Source of the DNA: a virus
IMG/VR virus record: IMGVR_UViG_3300042558_002798
Location: 1-26,789 of that record
Strand: one strand, 5' to 3'
DNA: 26,789 nucleotides
A program made the translations under genes and the position numbers. The notes below the pieces were generated by a model, which was given only the letters and a program-made list of their open reading frames with translations, had not been told where the DNA came from and did no database searches. This document shows, in pieces, positions 7,421-13,376 of this stretch. Position 1 is the first letter of the stretch. The number at the start of each line of letters is the position of its first letter.

Positions 7421-7725
7421 TCAAAGTCAATGTAAGGTAAATCATCTCCAATGTCAATTGAATTTGTTAAATGTCCCCAGTTAAGTTGTCCGTCTTTATC
7501 AAAAATAAAGTTGTATTCTTTTCTTCCACCACCAGTAACAAACTCAGCTATAGGATTACCCCACACTTCATTAGAGATACTTTTTAATCTATTATCCAAT
7601 ATAGAAATCGCATCATCCCAACTATCATCCAATAAACCATTAAATCTTCCAAGTGTCTGAACTCGTTTGAATATAACAGGTTGATTATTATTCGTACCGA
7701 TTGAAGGTCTGTATTCTCTCCCCAT
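7414..7725 (-). CDS. C-terminal part of the PcfJ-like protein, in a shifted frame
   Basis: A 103-residue frame with an ATG at 7725, inside the end of the PcfJ-like gene and overlapping it by 38 nt. Its sequence QPVIFKRVQTLGRFN and the following WDDAISILDNRL look like the normal downstream part of phage PcfJ-like proteins, where a strand with 'EYR' is followed by 'KRVQxxGxFN' and a final helix. The frame also contains EYRPS right after its start. I therefore regard it as the C-terminus of the neighbouring gene, reached by a +1 frame change in or near a GGGG run at about 7721-7724, rather than an independent protein. Separate translation from the internal ATG cannot be excluded. Confidence 0.75.
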   Translation of the reverse strand: MGREYRPSIGTNNNQPVIFKRVQTLGRFNGLLDDSWDDAISILDNRLKSISNEVWGNPIAEFVTGGGRKEYNFIFDKDGQLNWGHLTNSIDIGDDLPYIDFEW

Positions 7726-9082
7726 CTTCCTTACGAAGTGATATAATTAATGATGAAGGTCTATCTTGATAAGTTCTTACACAATTAGATTGGTGTACTG
7801 ACTCATCAACATATTCTTCACTACTTTGTAGTACAAGAGGGTTAAATACCATTTTATCACTTGTTATGATTGGTTTTGATACTTGTTCAACAAATTCATT
7901 AGAGTATTGTCTTGAGTATTTCCCTGTGGTGTAAAAGTCAACTTTATCTGACCAAGTACTATGTTCAGCATTAAATTCTTTCAAAGTTTTAGACATCCAT
8001 TTAATCGGCTCGTTTCTTGATAGAATATCAAAAAATCTTACGTGGTCGTAAAAAGTATGAGTAGATAAATTATGGTCGGTTTTAGATAATAAGTAAATCT
8101 GATAACAATTACTCATATCCCTTTTACCGAAATTTTCAAAATAATGTCTTACAGGTTGAAATGGTGATTCGTCAATTTTAGTGTTAAAAATAATACACAA
8201 TTCTTCTTCAGGTCTTTGTAAAATAAAATCTCTCCCAAAGACATCCATCAACATTTTAATACTTTTGAAACAAGGATTTTGGACTTTATGTAATACTTTT
8301 TTAATTTTCTCTGAACTTACATCGTTTAATTTCATATAAGCATCAACCATCTTAAATCCGTATTTCTTATAGTCTTTTTTAATTGGTTTTGGATATACAT
8401 TGTAATACCCTCTCCAATTATCAGGTTTCTTAACCCCTTGTTTGTCCAACAAGCATCCAAATAAAGACATCGGTAACTCAATGTAGTTTAAAACTTTTTC
8501 AGCTCCAATTTTAGATAAAAACACATTAATACCTTCGGTAATTTTTAAATTATATGTTTTGGTATCATCTAACCCATTCATAAATGAATGATAACCATCC
8601 GTAGTTAACGATATCGGAAATGAGTTTCTTCTAACAACACTACCTTTACCCTTACCTCTTTTCTTATGGTATTCAGTGTTTTTACCAACCGTAAAAATAT
8701 TGGTTTTCTTATTAAATGTAATGTAGTTCAGTTTGGTACTTTTACGAAAAAATACTTCACCAGCCTTTCTGTGTTTTCCACAATAGAATACTTTTAAACA
8801 AACCTTATCTTCATTCTCCTCAACAACAAAAGTACTTCTAAAAACAGTTACATCACAAAGAGGATTACCATAATTTTTTTCAAACTCCTCTTTATCGTTA
8901 TTAACTGATTTATCAAATGTATAAACATAATGCTTACCGTCAAAAGACTCTCTCGCATGATATTTATTTTTCAAACCAAATGGTTCTACAAGAATACTAT
9001 CAGTAATCTCCCCCACCGAATTGTAGGGGAGATAGTGACCGACATAATATTTTTCGTTGATGAGTGTGAATAGGTTGTCCAT
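7688..9082 (-). CDS. PcfJ-like protein, main frame (interrupted by frameshift)
   Basis: A 464-residue frame starting MDNLFTLINEKYYVGHYLPY at 9082; a start two codons earlier is less likely because the ATG at 9082 forms TAATG with the DUF932 stop. The N-terminal 380 residues are basic and mostly helical. The PcfJ signature appears near the end: YVDESVHQSNCVRTY with Cys434, then SSLIISLRKEDG. PcfJ-like proteins are found on conjugative plasmids and phages; their biochemical role is not settled. The frame stops soon after this core, and the expected continuation lies in the +1 frame (7414-7725). Coupling to DUF932 is common-looking for mobile elements, but a joint function is unknown. Confidence 0.8.
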   Translation of the reverse strand: MDNLFTLINEKYYVGHYLPYNSVGEITDSILVEPFGLKNKYHARESFDGKHYVYTFDKSVNNDKEEFEKNYGNPLCDVTVFRSTFVVEENEDKVCLKVFYCGKHRKAGEVFFRKSTKLNYITFNKKTNIFTVGKNTEYHKKRGKGKGSVVRRNSFPISLTTDGYHSFMNGLDDTKTYNLKITEGINVFLSKIGAEKVLNYIELPMSLFGCLLDKQGVKKPDNWRGYYNVYPKPIKKDYKKYGFKMVDAYMKLNDVSSEKIKKVLHKVQNPCFKSIKMLMDVFGRDFILQRPEEELCIIFNTKIDESPFQPVRHYFENFGKRDMSNCYQIYLLSKTDHNLSTHTFYDHVRFFDILSRNEPIKWMSKTLKEFNAEHSTWSDKVDFYTTGKYSRQYSNEFVEQVSKPIITSDKMVFNPLVLQSSEEYVDESVHQSNCVRTYQDRPSSLIISLRKEDGERIQTFNRYE

Positions 9083-9828
9083 TAGCAAAATGTTTCAGCT
9101 AGTTCCCAAAGTTTTGTGTTAATCATGTTATCCATATTCAAGGATTGGATACCCTTTACTGAACGAGTGTTACGTCCTTGTTGTTTGATGAACCCTCCAC
9201 GGATTAACTTCTCTTGTACTACGTTGAAGGTTGTCCAAAGGTTATCATCACTATCACCATCACGAAGTGGGTCAATGATTGTCTCCAAAGTTAGAGTTGA
9301 AATATCCTCGGTGTTCTTCCAACGGATACCAACCGCCTTAGATACGAAGTCAATCTTTCTTTCAGTATCCATAGTAACTTCCATCATACGGGTTACTGAC
9401 TTTTGGATTTTTGGAGTGTTTAATACGAACTGCTCAGTAATCAATTCAACATCACTCATACTCAAGTTCAAGTGTGTTTGTTTCATATCTCCGAAAGTTG
9501 ATACAGGAACAGTCAAACCGTTACTACATACAAGTCGGAATAAACCTGCACCTACTTGAAGAGTTGAACTTCCGTTGTGTGAGTTGGTGATTACCGCCTC
9601 TAATAACGAGTCACCTACTTGTGGAAGTTCTGCGTTACGAAGACGAACTTGGTGTTTACCAAATGAGCTCTTACCCACTTGTTTTGCTCCACTTACTTGC
9701 CATCCGTTTTGGATGAACTTGTCAACTACATCAATGGTAGGAACCATGGTGTAACGGTCAGATAATTTTGAAAGTTTTTCAGTTTGGAATAATGCTGGTA
9801 CTGTTGTTTTTAAATCTTGTAGGTTCAT
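9082..9828 (-). CDS. DUF932 phage/plasmid-like protein
   Basis: A 248-residue protein started at the ATG at 9828 (MNLQDLKTTVPALFQTEKLS). A start 12 codons upstream would place a poor extension before the domain and cut into the promoter region. The recognisable DUF932 features are LSDRYTMVPTIDVVDKFIQNG near the N-terminus, the Gly-rich strand GAGLFRLVCSNGLTVPVSTF and the C-terminal helix NTKLWELAETFC. The family is found on phages and plasmids, and its molecular role is not established. It has a good host-type promoter directly upstream and shares a TAATG junction with the PcfJ-like gene, so these two head their own transcription unit. Base composition is less AT-rich than its neighbours. Confidence 0.9.
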   Translation of the reverse strand: MNLQDLKTTVPALFQTEKLSKLSDRYTMVPTIDVVDKFIQNGWQVSGAKQVGKSSFGKHQVRLRNAELPQVGDSLLEAVITNSHNGSSTLQVGAGLFRLVCSNGLTVPVSTFGDMKQTHLNLSMSDVELITEQFVLNTPKIQKSVTRMMEVTMDTERKIDFVSKAVGIRWKNTEDISTLTLETIIDPLRDGDSDDNLWTTFNVVQEKLIRGGFIKQQGRNTRSVKGIQSLNMDNMINTKLWELAETFC

Positions 9829-9850
9829 AGTGTTTATTTGTTTATGACTA

Positions 9851-9882
9851 CAAATATACAACACTTTCTTAGTTAAGCCAAA
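9851..9882 (-). promoter_or_regulatory. Bacteroidota sigma-type promoter for DUF932-PcfJ
   Basis: Minus-strand TTTG (9879-9882), exactly 20 nt of spacer and TATATTTG (9851-9858) match the consensus TTTG-N17-23-TAnnTTTG at every fixed position. Transcription would start around 9845-9848, giving a leader of about 18 nt before the DUF932 ATG. It overlaps the last codons of the 96-residue gene. Confidence 0.75.
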
Positions 9883-10159
9883 TAATTCCGTAATTTGTTT
9901 TGATAACAGGTGTTTTTATTTCTAATGGTTTAACAGTTTTGTTTGTCTCATCGTACATACCTACAACAATATCAATAAGTTGTTGCTGGGTAAGGATAAG
10001 TTCCAAACCATTATCAAGGTTTTCGTAAACTTTTTCTTTAACCCTTTCGTAGAAAGTATTTTTCTTAAGTTTCCCGATTAAGTCAATCAAATCGTTGGGG
10101 TTCTTTTCGAAGAACCCTATCAACTGATTTAAGTAAATTTCCGCATCTACATTTTTCAT
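9869..10159 (-). CDS. Hypothetical protein (96 aa)
   Basis: A 96-residue acidic, largely helical protein beginning MKNVDAEIYLNQLIGFFEKN. It has a Leu/Ile-rich helix pair (DLIDLIGKLKKNTFYERV and LILTQQQLIDIVVGMYDE) and a C-terminal strand TNYGIIWLN. No membrane segment, signal or cysteine is visible, and I do not recognise the family. A TATCTTTG element (10179-10186) lies 19 nt upstream of the ATG and may be a -7 box, but a matching -33 box is not clear. The downstream DUF932 promoter overlaps its 3' end. Confidence 0.75.
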   Translation of the reverse strand: MKNVDAEIYLNQLIGFFEKNPNDLIDLIGKLKKNTFYERVKEKVYENLDNGLELILTQQQLIDIVVGMYDETNKTVKPLEIKTPVIKTNYGIIWLN

Positions 10160-10197
10160 AGGCAGTAAGATTAGGAAACAAAGATATAACTAATTTA

Positions 10198-11550
10198 TTA
10201 AACTACATAATAATAACCATCACCTTCCTCATGTAAAACATCTTTAAGTTCTTCAGGAAGTTTAACATTACTTCCACTTACATTTAAGAAACCTAACATA
10301 GGTAAATCTTTAATACACGTTGGGATAGTCGTTAACTGAGGGTTGTTTGGTAAAGCAAGTAATAGTAAACTTGTCAAATTACAAATACTATCAGGAACAG
10401 ATTTAACCATACCACCTAATAAAAGTGTTTGTAACTTATCAAATCTTCCAATACTTTCAGGAACCTCAAGAGCAATTGTTTCTTTAATGTTTTTTGAAGT
10501 TTGGATAATTAATTGCTCCAAGTCATCTGGTAGGTTGTCAAATAATTCTTTAAATCCATATAATCCAACGAACTTACCTGCTGAAGATTCAGGATAAACA
10601 ATATCAACTCTCTTACCATTCTCTTTTGCCAATCCTTTAGCAAATTCAGGTTTGAAGAATTCTTTAAGTTCCGCCAACTTACCTTGTAACATTTCAACAA
10701 TATTCACATTTCTATCGTTTCTATCCATAAACTGATTAGACTGAAAGTGCCATTGGTATCTTTCAACAGGTAGACCTGATTTCTTACCCAAATCAGAACT
10801 TTGATTAGGTAGAATTACATATAATGGTCCTTGTTTGATATAAGTGTTAAAGTAACTTAAACCAGGTGAAGATGTACACCATCTTGTTTCACCCATATCA
10901 GGTTCGTGATAACCACCAAAGAAACAAGCCGCGTTTTTACCAAGTTCAGTTTGGTCTTCAATTTTAACAACAGTCCAGTTTGGTCCTTTAAATGCAATCG
11001 TTGAACCAGGGTATTGGTAAGTTGATTTAGCTTCTTCTTTTTCTTGTTTTGTTCCTTTTGTTTTTTCTAACTTAAAGTCCTTAACCGCATCAAATAATGT
11101 ATCAACAGTCAATTTATTAATATCTCTTTTGTCAGCTTCTAATTGACCTTTGAATCTCTCAAACTTCTTTAAGTCGTCAGTAACCTTGTATAAATCCTCA
11201 AGGTATAAGTCACGATATCTTTTAACTAATTGTTTATATTCAGGTGAACCAACTTCAACATCCGCTCTTTCATCACTAAATGATGGTTTCAAGAAATTCT
11301 TTAATATCCAGTTAGTATACTTACCAACCTTAACAATTTCCATTTGTTCAGGTGTTAGACTATCAATATTTTGAAGTAAGCTTTGCGGAGCTCTTGTAGT
11401 AGGGTCAGCAAAGATAATAGTTCTCAATGTTTCAAAAGGGATTTTACCAGGTTCAGGTTTTCTACCACCTTTGTCAACTAATTTATCATATAGAAGATTA
11501 AATCTTGAATCTTCTAAGATAATGTTTTTTAAGATATTAGTAAATTTCAT
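10198..11550 (-). CDS. WCTS-motif phage protein with C-terminal leucine-rich repeats
   Basis: A 450-residue protein. Residues 1-175 are helical and charged. The middle part has ETRWCTSSPGLSYFNTYI (221-238), GPLYVILPN (241-249) and ERYQWHFQSNQFMDRND (263-279), a motif set I recall from uncharacterised phage proteins. Residues about 345-435 hold four leucine-rich repeats with the LxxLPxxIxxLxxL pattern: LEVPESIGRFDKLQTLLLGG, SVPDSICNLTSLLLLAL, TIPTCIKDLPMLGFLNVSG and LPEELKDVL. The repeats suggest a protein-binding surface, the middle part a possible enzyme or binding domain. The Cys followed by beta strands and the 'YQ' strand resembles PcfJ in layout, which may be coincidence. It starts 24 nt after the adenine methyltransferase stop. 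Confidence 0.8.
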   Translation of the reverse strand: MKFTNILKNIILEDSRFNLLYDKLVDKGGRKPEPGKIPFETLRTIIFADPTTRAPQSLLQNIDSLTPEQMEIVKVGKYTNWILKNFLKPSFSDERADVEVGSPEYKQLVKRYRDLYLEDLYKVTDDLKKFERFKGQLEADKRDINKLTVDTLFDAVKDFKLEKTKGTKQEKEEAKSTYQYPGSTIAFKGPNWTVVKIEDQTELGKNAACFFGGYHEPDMGETRWCTSSPGLSYFNTYIKQGPLYVILPNQSSDLGKKSGLPVERYQWHFQSNQFMDRNDRNVNIVEMLQGKLAELKEFFKPEFAKGLAKENGKRVDIVYPESSAGKFVGLYGFKELFDNLPDDLEQLIIQTSKNIKETIALEVPESIGRFDKLQTLLLGGMVKSVPDSICNLTSLLLLALPNNPQLTTIPTCIKDLPMLGFLNVSGSNVKLPEELKDVLHEEGDGYYYVV

Positions 11551-11574
11551 TTCTAAAGTTTTTATATAAATATA

Positions 11575-12417
11575 TCAATAATTCATAATTAATAGTTCTT
11601 CCCCCATATTTTGTACCTTTCCTTTCTTTGCTGCCGCGGCTTTAGCAAATTCTTTCTTCTCCCATTTGTATTCCTCCTTTGGGAACCACTCATTCAACAA
11701 CTGAAAATCGTAGTAAGATAAACTAAACTTACCTTTAATACCTTTCAAACAATCAGCCAATCTTTCGTGGTCTTCCCTATCAAAATCGTGGTTTGAGTAA
11801 TAGTTCTCGGTTTTCCAGTACGGCGGGTCAACATAAAAGTATGTTGTTGGACTATCAAACTCTTTAATAACATCTTCAAAATCACCCAATCTAAACTCTG
11901 ATATTCTATTGAAATGTTCCACCCATTCAGGTTTAGATAATTTATCTCTAAAGGTAAGATATTTTGACTTATACTTTCCCTTTAAATCAATAAAACTTGA
12001 TGTCTCAGGTTTTGAACCACTGAAAACCTGTGTCAGAACATAAGCATACTTCGCAGCAACACCATAATCAGGATAGTTAATTGTTAAACCATGAGAGAAA
12101 ATTTCCTTTTGAAACTCATTAAATTGTTCTTTATAAACTGGTGGTGTTACTTCCACACCTTGTTGTTGACATGGGATACTATTAATTGAGGATAACAGAG
12201 TCTCAGGGTCCTGAAGACACATAAACAAATTATAGTTCAAAGGATTAAAGTCGTTATAAACAACTCTTTTTAAATTAGGATATTGTTTTAAATCCATGTT
12301 GAAGAAACACCAAAACATACCACCAAATGTTTCAACATACGTTTCCATATCTGTTGGGTAGAATGGGACAATCCACTTACCTATCTTACTCTTACCTCCA
12401 ATATATGATAATGCCAT
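11575..12417 (-). CDS. D12-class DNA adenine N6-methyltransferase (Dam-like)
   Basis: A 280-residue alpha-class (D12/MethyltransfD12) DNA adenine methyltransferase. The N-terminal SAM-site element YIGGKSKIG is at residues 5-13, VETFGGMF with the FxGG motif at about 28-35, YNDFN at 54-58, and the catalytic DPPYWK at about 197-202. The length matches Dam-like enzymes. The target sequence cannot be read from the protein. This is the second orphan methyltransferase in the window, in a different class from the one at 361-1218, and again there is no endonuclease beside it; protection against host restriction is the simplest role. It lies 26 nt downstream of the 45-residue basic protein. Confidence 0.95.
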   Translation of the reverse strand: MALSYIGGKSKIGKWIVPFYPTDMETYVETFGGMFWCFFNMDLKQYPNLKRVVYNDFNPLNYNLFMCLQDPETLLSSINSIPCQQQGVEVTPPVYKEQFNEFQKEIFSHGLTINYPDYGVAAKYAYVLTQVFSGSKPETSSFIDLKGKYKSKYLTFRDKLSKPEWVEHFNRISEFRLGDFEDVIKEFDSPTTYFYVDPPYWKTENYYSNHDFDREDHERLADCLKGIKGKFSLSYYDFQLLNEWFPKEEYKWEKKEFAKAAAAKKGKVQNMGEELLIMNY

Positions 12418-12443
12418 AAAATAATTTTTATCTAAATATAATT

Positions 12444-12581
12444 CTAATCTTGGTAGATATCAACCTTCTTAAGTTTTTTACGCGAATACTCCTTGCCGCA
12501 TGGTACAACTTTTGTAATCATATTTCGTCTCACAATTTGAGCGACGTGACGTAAGTTAAGTGGTAGTATTTCCTGTTTCAT
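12444..12581 (-). CDS. Small basic protein (45 aa)
   Basis: A 45-codon frame from ATG at 12579-12581 to TAG at 12444-12446, MKQEILPLNLRHVAQIVRRN at the start and KEYSRKKLKKVDIYQD at the end. It is highly basic (nine Lys, five Arg or so) and the HVAQIVRRNMITKVV segment could be a short DNA-binding helix. It sits immediately upstream of the adenine methyltransferase in the same direction. A TATCTTTG box (12586-12593) ends four bases before the ATG, the same spacing as at 1754-1761, which would give a leaderless message. Function unknown; a small regulator is one possibility. Confidence 0.6.
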   Translation of the reverse strand: MKQEILPLNLRHVAQIVRRNMITKVVPCGKEYSRKKLKKVDIYQD

Positions 12582-12616
12582 ACGACAAAGATATGTCAAA
12601 AAAAGTTTAAAATATA

Positions 12617-12648
12617 TTTTTTTATTCGGGATATTCTATTTATATTTG
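12617..12648 (+). promoter_or_regulatory. Predicted promoter of the stand-alone RNA
   Basis: TTTT (12617-12620), a 20-nt spacer and TATATTTG (12641-12648) match the Bacteroidota promoter pattern with one mismatch in the -33 box. Transcription would begin around 12652-12656, just before the first RNA stem. Confidence 0.55.
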
Positions 12649-12653
12649 TATTC

Positions 12654-12800
12654 AAGTTAAACGAATGGGGTCAACTTAATAACCCAACCAAATCATTAAG
12701 TCGGAATTGAACCCCGGTGTGTTCAAAGGCAAAAGCCTCAACCGTTAGGTGAAAAAGATAGAAACCCTCATTACATCGGATGTTTTGGGGGTTTTTATTT
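12654..12800 (+). ncRNA. Structured small RNA of unknown class
   Basis: This stretch has no credible open frame but folds well on the plus strand. Stem 1 pairs GGGGTCAA (12667-12674) with TTGA-A-CCCC (12707-12715, one bulged A), continues as CTTAAT (12675-12680) with ATTAAG (12695-12700) across a six-base bulge TCGGAA, and closes with a 14-nt loop AACCCAACCAAATC. A second hairpin pairs GGT/ACC (12716-12718 with 12741-12743) and AGGC/GCCT (12727-12730 with 12735-12738) around AAAA. A terminator hairpin follows. With a promoter upstream and no plus-strand gene for 400 nt downstream, it looks like a free-standing RNA of about 145 nt rather than a riboswitch. I do not recognise an Rfam class; a tRNA was considered and rejected. 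Confidence 0.5.
12762..12797 (+). terminator. Terminator hairpin of the small RNA, possibly bidirectional
   Basis: AAACCCTC (12762-12769) pairs with GGGGGTTT (12787-12794, one G-U pair); an inner ACAT-CGG-ATGT hairpin fills the loop, and TTTTTATTT follows. Read on the minus strand it sits directly after the stop of the gene at 12799 and could also end that transcript. Confidence 0.8.
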
Positions 12801-13185
12801 ATACGTAAATTTGGAAATCGTTTTTACCAGTTGTGTAAAATCTTTTCTTACGTATGGTAGTGACAATATTAATTTGAAAATTATAACAATCTTGTTCTTC
12901 TAAATTGGTAATAACATTCAGGAATGGATAATCTTTTTGTGAAACTACTATTGATGAATCTTGTCCTAACTCTCCCTCTTTAATACCTCTTAATATTTCA
13001 GGTAGTCCAAGGTTTAATAAACTTAAGATTTCATCATTAGTAATTACTTCATCTTTACCATGTCTATACCTTTGTGTATTTCCGTGCGCCGAGTTTTCAA
13101 TAGATACTTTAACTTTAATATCTCCAAAAAGCTTTCCAATCCTTTCTTCATTTATTATTTTTACTATACAACTTAAAAGGTTCAT
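12799..13185 (-). CDS. Hypothetical protein (128 aa)
   Basis: A 128-residue protein with the likely start at ATG 13185 (MNLLSCIVKIINEERIGKLF); a start five codons earlier lies in the divergent promoter region. The sequence alternates short strands and loops: GDIKVKVSIENSAHG, the basic TQRYRHGKDEVITNDE, and C-terminal CYNFQINIVTTIRKKRFYTT. Only 20 nt separate its start from that of the divergent membrane protein. No family is recognised. Its stop abuts the terminator of the plus-strand small RNA. Confidence 0.7.
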   Translation of the reverse strand: MNLLSCIVKIINEERIGKLFGDIKVKVSIENSAHGNTQRYRHGKDEVITNDEILSLLNLGLPEILRGIKEGELGQDSSIVVSQKDYPFLNVITNLEEQDCYNFQINIVTTIRKKRFYTTGKNDFQIYV

Positions 13186-13205
13186 AATTATAAATAACAC
13201 AGAAT

Positions 13206-13367
13206 ATGGAAAATTTAAAAAAAACCGAAGAAAAAAAATGTACTAAATGTGATAAAATGAAACAAAGTATCGTTCCTCAAGTCGCAATTGGGGTGTTAGT
13301 ATTTAGTTTCACTATCTATGGTATAGTTGAATTTGTTAAAGACATTATTGAATTACTTACCAAGTAA
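13206..13367 (+). CDS. Small CxxC membrane protein (53 aa)
   Basis: A 53-codon frame from ATG 13206 to TAA 13365-13367. It begins MENLKKTEEKKCTKCDKMKQ, with one CxxC pair (Cys12, Cys15), then a hydrophobic span of about 20 residues (IVPQVAIGVLVFSFTIYGIV) and the tail EFVKDIIELLTK. It is probably a single-pass inner membrane protein with a cytoplasmic Lys-rich, metal- or thiol-reactive head. TATAAATAA lies about 10 nt upstream. Its last eight codons form one arm of a long hairpin shared with the convergent glycosyltransferase gene. Confidence 0.7.
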   Translation: MENLKKTEEKKCTKCDKMKQSIVPQVAIGVLVFSFTIYGIVEFVKDIIELLTK

Positions 13368-13376
13368 TTCAATAAT
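13344..13376. terminator. 15-bp perfect hairpin at convergent gene ends
   Basis: ATTATTGAATTACTT (13344-13358) and AAGTAATTCAATAAT (13362-13376) are perfect inverted repeats separated by ACC. Both convergent stop codons lie inside the hairpin (13365-13367 plus, 13353-13355 minus). On the plus strand TTTTATCTTTT follows, so it may terminate that transcript; the minus-strand flank is less T-rich. Confidence 0.75.

Noticed and set aside
9116-9559. Plus-strand open frame of 147 codons inside the DUF932 gene, and similar antisense frames elsewhere
   Set aside because: These are antisense shadows of well-supported genes; their products have no recognisable domain and no start context.
12654-12760. 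tRNA gene on the minus strand (a GGTTCAATTCC T-loop and a CCTAACGGTTGAGG D-arm look-alike)
   Set aside because: No 7-bp acceptor stem can be formed, the T-stem has a G-G mismatch, and no 5-bp anticodon stem with a U33 loop fits. The plus-strand hairpins with promoter and terminator explain the sequence better; a decayed tRNA remains a remote option.
13188-13197. T4-type late promoter TATAAATA near 13190
   Set aside because: The motif occurs several times in this AT-rich DNA without fixed distance to start codons, and no late sigma factor or other T4-like late gene is visible, so it is not listed as a promoter.
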